64,000 nt of DNA from Bradyrhizobium sp. DOA9. GTDB taxonomy: Bacteria > Pseudomonadota > Alphaproteobacteria > Rhizobiales > Xanthobacteraceae. The notes below the pieces were generated by a model. The model was not told where the DNA came from and did no database searches. It saw only the letters and a list, made by a program, of their open reading frames with translations. Position 1 is the first letter of the stretch. Each line of letters begins with the position of its first letter. Below are positions 1 through 9,614 of this stretch, piece by piece. Location of the stretch: contig NZ_DF820425.1 of NCBI RefSeq assembly GCF_000617845.2, forward strand, positions 5,135,725-5,199,724, in the 5' to 3' direction. Both the position numbers and the translations under genes were made by a program.

Positions 1-1
1 G

Positions 2-73
2 CGCGGCTTGACCGCCGTGCATGTCACCTCGCCGCGTGACGTCGGGAACGCATTGAAAGCGCTGGGGATCTGA
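2..73 (+). CDS. C-terminal end of an unidentified protein (5' part outside window)
   Basis: An open frame enters from the left edge and stops at TGA 71-73, giving about 23 residues that end in the motif NALKALGI. The fragment is too short to identify. The alternating hydrophobic segment TAVHVTSP followed by an amphipathic C-terminal helix resembles the end of a Rossmann-like (for example HAD-type) domain, but that is only an impression. Confidence 0.45.
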   Translation, partial: RGLTAVHVTSPRDVGNALKALGI

Positions 74-225
74 GCTGCGGAGGAGCGTGCTCGGTTCCAG
101 GAGCTAAATTTGGGTTCTGATGAGGAACCTAATCACTTTGTGCATTTTTATACAGAGTTCCGGGAACGGAATACCACCCTTCGGACTCATGAGTCTGTTG
201 GGACATCTACATTGGACTGATCGAC

Positions 226-429
226 GTGCTGGGCAAGACCTACCTCACCAAGCAAGCCTCTCTCCTGCTCGAATTCGCCAGAACCACCTCGGATTCTGAC
301 CTCTCCGCCAAGCTGATCAGCAAGGCAGCCGACCTGAAATCCCAGGCCGATCCGCTGCCCGACAAGGATCAAGGCCCCAAGGCGCCCGACGTCGCGGACA
401 TCAGTCCAGGCGGTCCGACGGGGCGTTGA
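226..429 (+). CDS. Small conserved-type hypothetical protein (67 aa)
   Basis: A 67-residue protein with a GTG start. The N-terminal 40 residues look helical and charged (LLLEFARTTSDSDLSAKLISKAADLK); the tail is Pro/Asp-rich and probably disordered. No known domain is recognised. Short proteins with an ARTTSD-x-x-L-x-x-KL-x-x-KAADLK core are familiar as uncharacterised proteins in Bradyrhizobium genomes (recollection, not searched). The frame is open back to about position 193, so an upstream ATT start is possible. No convincing ribosome-binding site was found. The stop lies 3 nt before a 30-codon hydrophobic ORF, which suggests a two-gene unit. Confidence 0.55.
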   Translation: MLGKTYLTKQASLLLEFARTTSDSDLSAKLISKAADLKSQADPLPDKDQGPKAPDVADISPGGPTGR

Positions 430-432
430 CCG

Positions 433-525
433 ATGTTGGCCGTGGCGCTCGTCATTCTCGTCCTGGCCATGGCTATCCTCGTTCCGGTCTGTCTCGCCTT
501 CCGCATCATGCCGCGGCGGAGTTGA
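433..525 (+). CDS. Possible 30-aa single-pass membrane peptide
   Basis: ATG at 433, TGA at 523-525. The product is one hydrophobic segment (residues 2-24, rich in Leu, Ala, Val, Ile) followed by a positively charged end MPRRS, as expected for an inner-membrane peptide with a cytoplasmic basic C-terminus. It starts 3 nt after the stop of the preceding small gene, so it may be translationally coupled. There is no separate Shine-Dalgarno. Chance occurrence in GC-rich DNA is possible, but the composition is strongly membrane-like. Confidence 0.35.
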   Translation: MLAVALVILVLAMAILVPVCLAFRIMPRRS

Positions 526-650
526 GCCGACCTCCTCCGTCCCGGCGATCATGCAGGGACAAATCATCCTGCGCGCTGCTTTGCCTCACGCCTCCGCTCG
601 GCTAGAACTCTCGCCGTCCATTGACTGATGCGCATAGCAGGAGTTCGCCC

Positions 651-1859
651 GTGGCCCTGATGCCGGTTTCTGACGCGCTCGCCGCGGTGCTGGCCGGCGT
701 CGAGCCGCTGGCTGAAGAGAAGGTCGGCCTCGACGAGGCCTACCACCGTGTGCTCGCGTACGATGTCGCGGCACGGCGCACGCAGCCGCCGGAGGCGATG
801 TCGGCGATGGACGGCTATGCCGTGCGCGCGGCCGACGCGGCGGTCGAGTCCAGGCTGACCGTCATCGGCGAGGTCGCGGCGGGTCGGCCGTTCGCGGGAA
901 GCGTCGGCCCCGGCGAAGCCGTGCGGATCTTCACCGGCGGCGTCGTTCCCGACGGCGCCGACGCCGTCGTGATCCAAGAGGACACGGCCGCCGACGGCAA
1001 GCATGTCACGATCAAGGAAGCCGCCATTTTCGGCCGGCACATCCGCCCCGCAGGCGTCGACTTCCGCGAAGGGGACGTGCTGCTGCGCAAGGGAATCCGC
1101 CTCACCGAGCGCGATCTCGCCCTCGCCGCCGGAATGAATCATCCGCAGCTCGCCGTGATCCGCCGCCCGAAGGTCGCGATTCTCGCCTCCGGAGACGAAC
1201 TGGTGATGCCCGGCACCACGCCTGGTCCCGGCCAGATCGTCTATTCCAACGGCTATGCCCTGCACGCGCTCGCCCGCAGCGAGGGCGCCGAGACCATCGA
1301 CCTCGGAATTGCCGCCGATACGCTGGAGGCGACGTCCGCCGGCATCCGCCGCGCGCGCGAGAGCGGCGCCGACATCCTGGTCACGACCGGCGGTGCCTCG
1401 GTCGGCGACCACGATCTGGTCCAGCAGGCGCTCAAGGGCGAAGGCATCGCCATGGCGTTCTGGAAGATCGCGATCCGGCCGGGGAAGCCGATGATGCATG
1501 GCCGTCTCGGCGCGATGCGCGTGATCGGCCTGCCCGGCAATCCCGTGTCGTCATACGTGTGCGCCTTCCTGTTCATGGTGCCCTTGATTCGCGCCTTGTC
1601 GGGCCGTTCCGTGATTCATCATCAGCGCGAGCGCGCCGTGCTCGCCTGCGATCTCGGCGCCAACGACCAGCGCGAGGATTATCTGCGCGCGCGGCTAGAA
1701 GTGCGCGACGACGGCACGCGCGTCGCGCTTCCCGTCAGCCATCAGGACTCCTCCCTGCTTGCGAATCTCGCTGCGGCACAGGTACTTCTCGTGCGCGCAC
1801 CGTTCGCGCCGAAGGCCGTGGCCGGCACGCCTTGCGAGGTGCTGCGGCTGCCCGTCTGA
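651..1859 (+). CDS. moeA: Molybdopterin molybdotransferase MoeA
   Basis: MoeA inserts molybdate into adenylylated molybdopterin to complete the molybdenum cofactor in the cytosol. The 402-residue product has the family length and landmarks: SAMDGYAVR near residue 51, the MoCF-binding motif TTGGASVGDHD in the middle, RPGKPMMHG and GLPGNPVSS downstream, and a C-terminal beta domain. The GTG start at 651 is chosen because AGGAG (639-643) sits 7 nt upstream. An in-frame TTG at 621 would add ten unconserved residues and has no ribosome-binding site. lexA follows in the same direction but has its own operator region, so the two are probably separate transcripts. Confidence 0.95.
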   Translation: MALMPVSDALAAVLAGVEPLAEEKVGLDEAYHRVLAYDVAARRTQPPEAMSAMDGYAVRAADAAVESRLTVIGEVAAGRPFAGSVGPGEAVRIFTGGVVPDGADAVVIQEDTAADGKHVTIKEAAIFGRHIRPAGVDFREGDVLLRKGIRLTERDLALAAGMNHPQLAVIRRPKVAILASGDELVMPGTTPGPGQIVYSNGYALHALARSEGAETIDLGIAADTLEATSAGIRRARESGADILVTTGGASVGDHDLVQQALKGEGIAMAFWKIAIRPGKPMMHGRLGAMRVIGLPGNPVSSYVCAFLFMVPLIRALSGRSVIHHQRERAVLACDLGANDQREDYLRARLEVRDDGTRVALPVSHQDSSLLANLAAAQVLLVRAPFAPKAVAGTPCEVLRLPV

Positions 1860-1915
1860 GCTGCCGAGCCACACGCATTCCGCGAGCTTCGCTTCGTTCA
1901 CCATAAATTAAGCAG

Positions 1916-1942
1916 TTGCGGAACACATATCGAACATATAGT
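1916..1942 (+). promoter_or_regulatory. lexA promoter with perfect LexA box
   Basis: GAAC-acatatc-GAAC (1921-1935) exactly matches the alphaproteobacterial SOS operator GAAC-N7-GAAC. It sits between a TTGCGG -35-like hexamer (1916-1921) and TATAGT (1937-1942), the spacer being a short 15 nt. LexA bound here would block RNA polymerase, the usual autorepression of lexA. The gene start is about 95 nt downstream. Confidence 0.85.
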
Positions 1943-1946
1943 GTCC

Positions 1947-1961
1947 GTTCATGATTTGTTT
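1947..1961 (+). promoter_or_regulatory. Second, near-consensus LexA site
   Basis: GTTC-atgattt-GTTT is the reverse-orientation operator (GTTC-N7-GTTC) with one mismatch in the last base. It lies 11 nt after the perfect box, near the expected transcription start, so it could help LexA bind cooperatively. Confidence 0.45.
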
Positions 1962-2035
1962 CGAGGATGTAGCGGCTTATCGCCGACTTCACCGTCTCGG
2001 AATCGAACGACATCAACCGGGGGACTTTGGTCGAG

Positions 2036-2737
2036 ATGTTGACGCGCAAACAATACGAGCTTCTGCGGTTCATCAGTGAACGTCTGAAGGAGAGCGGCGT
2101 GCCGCCGTCCTTCGACGAGATGAAGGATGCGCTCGACCTGCGCTCGAAGTCAGGCATCCATCGCCTGATCACTGCGCTCGAGGAGCGCGGCTTCATTCGC
2201 CGCCTGCCCAACCGCGCCCGTGCCATCGAGGTGATCAAGCTGCCCGAGCTCCAGGCCGCCGCCGGCAATCGCCGCGGCTTCACCCCGAGCGTCATCGAGG
2301 GCAATCTCGGCAAGGTGCGCGCGAGCTCGGGCCTGCCCGCGGACGAGGGCGAGCGCCCGGTCGCGGTGCCGGTGATGGGCCGCATCGCCGCCGGCACGCC
2401 GATCGAGGCGCTGCAGACCCGCAGCCACACCATCAGCGTACCGCCGGACATGCTCGGCGCGGGCGAGCATTACGCGCTCGAAGTGCGCGGCGATTCGATG
2501 GTCGAGGCCGGCATCCTCGACGGCGACATGGCGCTGATCCAGCGCAACGAGACCGCCAATACCGGCGACATCGTGGTGGCATTGATCGATGACGAGGAGG
2601 CCACGCTCAAGCGCTTCCGCCGCCGCGGCGCCTCGATCGCGCTCGAGCCCGCCAATGCCGCCTATGAGGTCCGCATTCTTCCGCCGAACCGCGTGAAGAT
2701 CCAGGGCAAGCTGATCGGGCTCTACCGGAAATATTGA
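2036..2737 (+). CDS. lexA: SOS transcriptional repressor LexA
   Basis: LexA represses SOS genes and self-cleaves when RecA filaments form. The N-terminal winged helix (about residues 1-65, [13 protein letters not shown] and [16 protein letters not shown]) binds DNA. The C-terminal S24-type peptidase domain carries the Ala-Gly cleavage site in [10 protein letters not shown], the nucleophile Ser in RGDSMVEAG and the general-base Lys in EEATLKRF. The 233-aa size fits rhizobial LexA. ATG 2036 is chosen because the family begins MLTRKQ; an in-frame TTG at 2027 is an alternative. The upstream region holds one perfect and one near-perfect LexA box, so it is autoregulated. Confidence 0.97.
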   Translation: MLTRKQYELLRFISERLKESGVPPSFDEMKDALDLRSKSGIHRLITALEERGFIRRLPNRARAIEVIKLPELQAAAGNRRGFTPSVIEGNLGKVRASSGLPADEGERPVAVPVMGRIAAGTPIEALQTRSHTISVPPDMLGAGEHYALEVRGDSMVEAGILDGDMALIQRNETANTGDIVVALIDDEEATLKRFRRRGASIALEPANAAYEVRILPPNRVKIQGKLIGLYRKY

Positions 2738-2760
2738 GCTGTCCGGCGGTCGCTCAACTA

Positions 2761-2782
2761 GGAGCGGACGCTTGTCCGCTCC
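2761..2782 (+). terminator. Hairpin downstream of lexA
   Basis: A perfect 9-bp stem GGAGCGGAC / GTCCGCTCC with a 4-nt gctt loop begins 23 nt after the lexA stop. There is no U-tract, so it could be a weak terminator or an mRNA 3' stabiliser. Confidence 0.45.
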
Positions 2783-3038
2783 GGCTGGATGGTCTCTCTG
2801 GTTCTGCGCCGACTGTCCGGCCCCTCTTCCCGCGCGACGTTCGCTCGCGCAGGCACGCAGCCGCTTCTGCTTCGCCGGTAGAGTTGTGCCGGCAGTGCTG
2901 ATGGTGCCGGCCGAATGCAAGGACGCGAGGTTTGTTCCTATCGTATCCGGGAAAGATAATGTGATCGCGTGCTGCGGATACGAGCCGCAGATTTGCCCAT
3001 AACCGAGCAGAGCGTTGCGGGCTTCCACTCTGATAGAG

Positions 3039-3062
3039 GCCCGCGCCTCGAAAGAGACGCGG
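3039..3062 (+). promoter_or_regulatory. GNRA-loop hairpin in leader of the 144-aa gene
   Basis: CCCGCG-c-CTC / GAG-a-CGCGGG closes on a GAAA tetraloop, a stable fold with one mismatch. It ends about 16 nt before the GAGGAG ribosome-binding site (3079-3084). It may be a leader element affecting translation or stability, or the terminator of an unrecognised transcript. Confidence 0.35.
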
Positions 3063-3090
3063 GTCGCTATCCCAGCATGAGGAGCACCCG

Positions 3091-3525
3091 ATGTGTGACT
3101 ACAGCCTGCATGCCGTCGCGACGCGCCCCGCCGAAGTCGGCGAGACGATCGTCACGACAACCTTCCGCGGCACCTCGACGCGCGGCTTCGCTTCCGAAGC
3201 CGATCCCTCCGTCGCGGTCTGTCTGCTGCCGGGGACGGAGCTCGCTTTCGCCGACAACGTCCGCTACGACAACCGCTGGATCTGGACGCGCACCGTCAAC
3301 TCCCGCGTCGGCAAGTTCGGCAAGATCGACCCGCACATTCCCGATCGCCATCATGACGCGATCGAATTCCCTGATGGCAAATACGTGCTGGTGACGCAGC
3401 TCGTCGAAGGCCAGCGCGCGACCGTGCTGCAACTGCCGGTGACGCAGCCGGCCCCCGAGCGCGAGCACAAGCCGCAGATCGTCGCCGACACGCGGCCCAC
3501 GATCACGCGCCTGCCGATCGGCTGA
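3091..3525 (+). CDS. Conserved hypothetical protein (144 aa)
   Basis: The product begins MCDYSLHAVATRP and has no signal peptide or membrane segment, so it is probably cytosolic. The sequence is dense in beta-strand patterns (TIVTTTFRGTSTRGF, AVCLLPGTELAF), with a cluster IPDRHHDAIEFPDGKYV and a Pro-rich C-terminus. No domain is recognised. The start is well supported: GAGGAG at 3079-3084 lies 6 nt before ATG. The gene stands alone between lexA and a GAF-like gene, with hairpins on both sides, so it is probably monocistronic. Confidence 0.75.
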   Translation: MCDYSLHAVATRPAEVGETIVTTTFRGTSTRGFASEADPSVAVCLLPGTELAFADNVRYDNRWIWTRTVNSRVGKFGKIDPHIPDRHHDAIEFPDGKYVLVTQLVEGQRATVLQLPVTQPAPEREHKPQIVADTRPTITRLPIG

Positions 3526-3567
3526 CGCCCTACGGCCTACAGGCCGAGGCAAGGATTGCAATTGCCG

Positions 3568-3587
3568 TCGCCGGCCGAGGCCGGCGA
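3568..3587 (+). terminator. Hairpin downstream of the 144-aa gene
   Basis: A perfect 9-bp stem TCGCCGGCC / GGCCGGCGA around GA, followed after 10 nt by a T-rich stretch (gggtttgtgttt). It lies 43 nt after the stop codon and is plausibly a terminator, although the U-tract is displaced. Confidence 0.45.
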
Positions 3588-3742
3588 GCCCGGCGGGTTT
3601 GTGTTTCAGGACATTTGATCGGCGAGCCCGCCGCCCCGCCTCGTCGCCGCACGAAGTTTGGGCCGCCCTGCCTGAATTTTGAACGTCCGCTCCGCAGCCA
3701 AATGACCGATGCTGCCGTGGTTTGAGCCGGCGGACACGCTCG

Positions 3743-4684
3743 ATGAAGACCTTCATTCGCGTCGTTGAACTCTGGGTACCCGACCGGACGCGCATGCGGC
3801 TGGAATTCGGCGGCGGCCTTTACGACGAAGGACTGTCCGCGTTCAAGGCCGTCAGCGAAGAGCTGCGCTTCGGATATGACGAGGGGCTTCCAGGCAAGGC
3901 CTGGGCCTGTGGCCACCCCGTCATCCTCACGAAATTCGCCAACTCCTATTTCAAGCGGACCGATCAGGCGCTTGCGGCCGGCCTCACCTGCGGCGTGGCG
4001 GTGCCCGTGTTCGCGGGCGAATTCCTGCAAGCCGTGCTGGTGCTGTTCTGCGGCGACGACGAGGCGCATGTCGGCGCGATCGAACTCTGGCACAACGATC
4101 CTGATCTCTCGCATGAGATGAAGCTCGTCGACGGCTATTACGGCACGGCGGACATGTTCGAATTCAACTCCCGCCACACCAGATTTCCGCGCGGCTTCGG
4201 CCTGCCCGGACGCACTTGGAAGGCGGGCCTGCCCCTGATCATCAAGGACCTGCACGACGCCAAGAGCTTCCTGCGCTGGGAGGACGCCGCCAAGGTCGGG
4301 ATCAATCTCGGCGTCGGCGTGCCCTACCGAACCGGCACCGACCAGACCTGGGTTCTGACATTCCTCTCCGCGCAGGCAACGCCGATTGCGCGACGCTTCG
4401 AGATATGGGTCCCGAACGAGGCCCGTTCGGCGCTGGTCTTTCGCGCCGGCGATTGCAGCGCGCAGACCGACCTCGCCGCACGCTATGCGGCGCAGTCCAT
4501 CGCCAGGGGCGAAGGCAGCATCGGCGGCGCCTGGGCCGCCGGCATGCCCGCGCTCAACGACGATCTCACCCGTGACGGCTCGATCGCCGGCTCCGAAGCC
4601 TGCGCAGCCGGGCTGAGCCGCATGGTGGCCCTGCCGGTCATCGACAACGCAAGGCTTGGCGCCGTGCTGGCCTGGTATCTGTAA
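3743..4684 (+). CDS. Triplicated GAF-like domain protein
   Basis: A soluble 313-residue protein built from three similar units of about 100 residues. Each starts with a strand VELWVPD, IELWHND or FEIWVPN (near residues 8, 108 and 208). The units then share a G-x-G-x-P/G-x-x-W-x-x-G-x-P segment (LPGKAWACGHP, LPGRTWKAGLP, IGGAWAAGMP) and, less clearly in the second, a closing GVAVPV/MVALPV strand followed by AVLVLF/AVLAWY. This fits small-molecule-binding GAF domains without any output domain. ATG 3743 starts directly at MKTFIRVVELW; an upstream TTG (3722) would add seven Arg-rich residues. No ligand can be assigned. Confidence 0.7.
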   Translation: MKTFIRVVELWVPDRTRMRLEFGGGLYDEGLSAFKAVSEELRFGYDEGLPGKAWACGHPVILTKFANSYFKRTDQALAAGLTCGVAVPVFAGEFLQAVLVLFCGDDEAHVGAIELWHNDPDLSHEMKLVDGYYGTADMFEFNSRHTRFPRGFGLPGRTWKAGLPLIIKDLHDAKSFLRWEDAAKVGINLGVGVPYRTGTDQTWVLTFLSAQATPIARRFEIWVPNEARSALVFRAGDCSAQTDLAARYAAQSIARGEGSIGGAWAAGMPALNDDLTRDGSIAGSEACAAGLSRMVALPVIDNARLGAVLAWYL

Positions 4685-4693
4685 TCGCCCGCG

Positions 4694-6973
4694 TCAATCG
4701 TCGGCCTGCAAGTCGGCCTCCGATGGCGTTGCGTCCCGGTTGCGGGGCGCGGCCGCCTTCGGCACAAGGCTGCCGTCGAAATCCCCTTCGCCGGCACCTG
4801 CCGGCAGCCAGGGACGGCTTGCTCCCCTCGCCCGCACCGCCTGCAGCGAAAAACCCTCTCCGCTGCGCGTCAGAGCCAGCGCGCCCTGACTGGCAAGGCG
4901 CGCCCGATCGACCACCATCGCCGCACAATCGGGCGGCGCGGGCCGCGCCGTCACCACCAGCGCGGCGCGGGCGCAATCATCAGCCAGCGCGTCGATGCGC
5001 GTCGCCAACGCGACCAGCCGTCCATCCGCAAGCGGCGCCACGCAACCGGACTCGTCGCACGATACGCCGCTCGCCAACGAGGCGTTGCCGGCATCGCGCG
5101 GATCGGCATCGGCAGCCAGCCACTCCTTCAGCAGGAAGCCGTCCTTGCCGGCGCGGATCACCTGCAAGCGCCCATCCCCGCCCCGGACCGCGACGCTCGC
5201 GCCATCCCCGGCAATCAGGATGTCGGGCTGCCGCACTGACAGACCCCAGAGGATCGCCGCCAGCAGCACCAGGGCGCCGGACCAGCGCAAGGGCGTGCGC
5301 AACAGGCCCATCACGATGAGCCCGAGGCTCGCGGCGATCAGCGGCGCGATCCCGAACGCCGGAATGCGGCCGACGGCGCCCGGCAGGGCCGCCACCCAGC
5401 GCGCGACCAGGACCATCCACTCGATGCCGATCCCCATCAGCCACCAGAACACGCTGTCGAGCCCGAACGGCGCCGCGAGCAGTCCGAGCAGACCGGCCGG
5501 CATCACCAGCACTGATACCACCGGCATGGCGCCGAGATTGGCGATGACGCCGTAGGGCGTCACGCGATGGAAGTGGAACGCGGCGTAGGGCGTGGTCGCG
5601 AGCCCCGCGATCAGCGAGGCCAGGAGCAGCATCGCGATCTCGCGGCCGCCCCACAGCGCGATCCGCGCCGTCGCGGAATGATCGGGTGAGGCGAGCAGGT
5701 TCGGCATGCCGATCTGCACCAGCGCCACCAGCCCGAGCGTCGCGGCGAAGGACATTTGAAAACTCGGATGCACCAGCGCTTCCGGCGCGACCGCGAGCAC
5801 GATCAGCGCCGCCACCGCCAGCGTCCGGAAGGTGATGGCGCGGCGGTCGACCATGACGGCGATCAGCACCACCGCCGTCATGAAGAACGAGCGTTGCGTC
5901 GCGACCTCCGCGCCCGACAGCAGCAGGTAGAACGCGGCCGCGACCAGCGCCGCCGCCGCCGACCATTTCTTGATGGCAAAGCCGGCCGCCAGCCCCGGGA
6001 TCAGGGCCAGCAGGGCGCGCACCGCGAAGAAGACGACGCCGGCGACGACCGCCATGTGATAGCCGGAGATCGACAGCACATGGCCGAGCCCCGAGACGAA
6101 CATGGCATCGTTCACCGGCGCGGTGATCGCATCGCGCCGGCCCGTGAGCAGCGCCGTTGCGATCGCGCGGTTGTCGCCATCGAGCGTTGCACGGATGCGC
6201 GCATCGATCGCGTCGCGCAGGCCCTGCATGAAGGCGGCGTAGCGCAGCCGCAAGCCGCCGGCGTCCGGCGGCGTGGACGCCGTGATCGCGCCCATCGCGA
6301 AGCCGGAGGCGCCGATGCCCTGGAAGAACATGTCGCGCGAGAAGTCATAGCTGCCGGGACGCACCGGCGAGATCGGCGGCATCAGCCGCGCCTTCAACTG
6401 CACGAAGCTGCCGACCTCGGGCGCCGTGCCCTTGCGCACCGAGAGGCGGACGCGTTCGAGCTTGACGTCGCTGCGTTGCGCCTCCATCGCGCTGACGCGC
6501 AGCACGAAGCGATCGGTGCGCTCGCGGATGTCGCGCGCTTCCACGAAGCCGGACAGCGACACCGAATAGAGCGGTTTTGCCAAAACGGTGTGCGCGATGC
6601 GCGCGGACTTCCCGGTCGCCACGGCAAAACCAGCCGCGACCGCCGCGAGCATGATGGCAGGCGCAAACAGCCGGCTCCGCCGCAGCAGCACCGCGCCGAG
6701 CATCAGCGCGATGGCCGTCGCGGCAACCACCCACAGCACTGGCTCATGATCGGCCGCGAAATAAAGCGCAATGCCGCCGCCGAAGGCGACCGGCACCCAT
6801 GGCAACAGCCGGCCGGGCCCGGCCTCGGCGCGCGCCCATTGGCGCAGCGTGTCGACGCTGGCCGGCCAGATGCCGAGGCCCGCTGGCGCCAAGCCGCCGG
6901 CCGGGGCGGCGCGGCCGACCGGCCACGTCCCCGCAACTCCCTGGGAGCGTCCTGGCCGCCCCGGCTCCGCCAT
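4694..6973 (-). CDS. comEC: ComEC/Rec2-family competence membrane protein
   Basis: A 759-residue polytopic membrane protein: an N-terminal DUF4131 part with membrane segments and an OB-like soluble region (about residues 60-250), then the Competence domain (about 265-540) with the family motif GHVLSISGYHMAVVAG and many hydrophobic helices. ComEC forms the inner-membrane channel for single-stranded DNA in transformation. The C-terminal part is beta-lactamase-like in position, but I find none of the HxHxDH-type metal ligands, so it looks degenerate. It converges on the upstream GAF-like gene with 9 nt between stops. No other competence gene is present. Confidence 0.88.
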   Translation of the reverse strand: MAEPGRPGRSQGVAGTWPVGRAAPAGGLAPAGLGIWPASVDTLRQWARAEAGPGRLLPWVPVAFGGGIALYFAADHEPVLWVVAATAIALMLGAVLLRRSRLFAPAIMLAAVAAGFAVATGKSARIAHTVLAKPLYSVSLSGFVEARDIRERTDRFVLRVSAMEAQRSDVKLERVRLSVRKGTAPEVGSFVQLKARLMPPISPVRPGSYDFSRDMFFQGIGASGFAMGAITASTPPDAGGLRLRYAAFMQGLRDAIDARIRATLDGDNRAIATALLTGRRDAITAPVNDAMFVSGLGHVLSISGYHMAVVAGVVFFAVRALLALIPGLAAGFAIKKWSAAAALVAAAFYLLLSGAEVATQRSFFMTAVVLIAVMVDRRAITFRTLAVAALIVLAVAPEALVHPSFQMSFAATLGLVALVQIGMPNLLASPDHSATARIALWGGREIAMLLLASLIAGLATTPYAAFHFHRVTPYGVIANLGAMPVVSVLVMPAGLLGLLAAPFGLDSVFWWLMGIGIEWMVLVARWVAALPGAVGRIPAFGIAPLIAASLGLIVMGLLRTPLRWSGALVLLAAILWGLSVRQPDILIAGDGASVAVRGGDGRLQVIRAGKDGFLLKEWLAADADPRDAGNASLASGVSCDESGCVAPLADGRLVALATRIDALADDCARAALVVTARPAPPDCAAMVVDRARLASQGALALTRSGEGFSLQAVRARGASRPWLPAGAGEGDFDGSLVPKAAAPRNRDATPSEADLQADD

Positions 6974-7069
6974 TCCCCTGCACCCTACGCGACGTGATCA
7001 GCGCCTAGGCTACCGGAACGTGCAAGCCGACGAATAGCGGTACAGATCGGGAACAGGCGACGGTGCGCC

Positions 7070-7303
7070 CTACTTTTCCTCTTCCATCGTCACGGCAACG
7101 TCCGCCTTGGCGGACAGCCGCACCTTGTTGCCCTCGACGTCGGCGACGAGGCCCTTGTCGATGAAATGATGATGGCCCTTGTGGCTGCCCTCGCCGCTGT
7201 CCTTTTTGGTCAGCTTGATGCGGTCGCCCTCGACCTTGTCGACCGTGCCGACATGGACGCCGTCGGCGCCGATCACTTCCATATGCTCTGCGATGTTCTG
7301 CAT
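7070..7303 (-). CDS. DUF2171-type small protein (77 aa)
   Basis: The product begins MQNIAEHMEVIGADG and contains the pattern V-x-V-G-x-VDKVEGDRIKLTK, a His/Lys-rich middle (HKGHHHFIDK) and a second strand set DVEGNKVRLSAKADVAV. This is the layout of DUF2171 proteins, PRC-barrel-like small cytosolic proteins common in rhizobia, often several per genome and linked to stress. The longer open frame to 7435 is rejected because conservation starts at ATG 7303, with AGAGGG about 7 nt upstream. Confidence 0.8.
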   Translation of the reverse strand: MQNIAEHMEVIGADGVHVGTVDKVEGDRIKLTKKDSGEGSHKGHHHFIDKGLVADVEGNKVRLSAKADVAVTMEEEK

Positions 7304-7386
7304 GGTGAGACCCTCTTTTGAGCCCACCCAACGCGCCGGACGCACCTTCGTTGCCATCGACGGGATGACAATGCCGTGCACGCCGA

Positions 7387-7782
7387 TCAGATCAACGGCG
7401 CCTTCGCCGAGGCGTGGTGATTGACGATCTTCCAATCACCGTCCTCGCGGATGATGACCCAGCTCATCTTGACGACGAGTTCCGGGCGTTCGCCGGCGAG
7501 ATCGAACGTGATGGTCGCGCCCATGTTGATGAGGCCCGGGCCGGCTTGCTCCGCGTTCACTTCGGAAAAGGTCGCGCTGGGTTTCCGCCAGCGGGGCAGG
7601 CCGTTGAAGTAATCGGCGACGCCGTCCCTGCCCCGATAGAGTTTTGGGTTCGAGCCGAAGAAGAACGCATTCTTCGCATAGAGCGACGAGAGCGCGGCTG
7701 CATCAAGCCTGCCGAAGCCGGTACACCATTTCGCGATGATGGCGGAAACGATAGCGTCGGCTTCACTGCTCATTGTCGTCAC
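7387..7782 (-). CDS. SnoaL/NTF2-like (DUF4440-type) protein
   Basis: A 131-residue alpha+beta-cone protein. An N-terminal helix pair (AIVSAIIAKWCTGFGRLDAA) is followed by SLYAKNAFFFGS and RGRDGVADYFNGLP, with terminal strands ELVVKMSWVIIREDGDWKIVNHH. That arrangement is typical of the SgcJ/EcaC or DUF4440 branch of the NTF2-like superfamily. The substrate is unknown. It starts with GTG directly after the glnS stop (AAAGG 4 nt upstream) or with ATG at 7773; either way it follows glnS on the same transcript. Confidence 0.78.
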   Translation of the reverse strand: MTTMSSEADAIVSAIIAKWCTGFGRLDAAALSSLYAKNAFFFGSNPKLYRGRDGVADYFNGLPRWRKPSATFSEVNAEQAGPGLINMGATITFDLAGERPELVVKMSWVIIREDGDWKIVNHHASAKAPLI

Positions 7783-9459
<1,677 letters not shown>

Positions 9460-9614
9460 TACGAAAATCCTGTAGGGAAATCAGCGGTTCTTCTGCCAAA
9501 TTCGCGTGGCCGCGCCAAGAGCTTAAGCAAGGCCAGTGAGGTCCGCCGTCGCCCTTTAGTTATGTCCCGTTCCTGCTATACACCACCGCCTCCAATGCAT
9601 AGGCCCTGCCAAGA

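Larger units (their letters stand above)
2738..3090. other. Intergenic region after lexA (about 350 bp)
   Basis: It contains a terminator-like hairpin just after lexA and a GNRA-looped hairpin in the leader of the next gene. A 76-codon open frame (2772-3002, TTG start inside the hairpin) has no Shine-Dalgarno and implausible composition, so it is not called. I see no tRNA or known RNA gene. Confidence 0.6.

Noticed and set aside
621-650. Ten-residue longer N-terminus for moeA from a TTG codon
   Set aside because: AGGAG is placed correctly for GTG 651, and the extra residues are unlike the family start.
2772-3002. 76-codon ORF after lexA
   Set aside because: TTG start inside the terminator-like hairpin, no Shine-Dalgarno, Cys/Pro/Arg-rich composition without fold.
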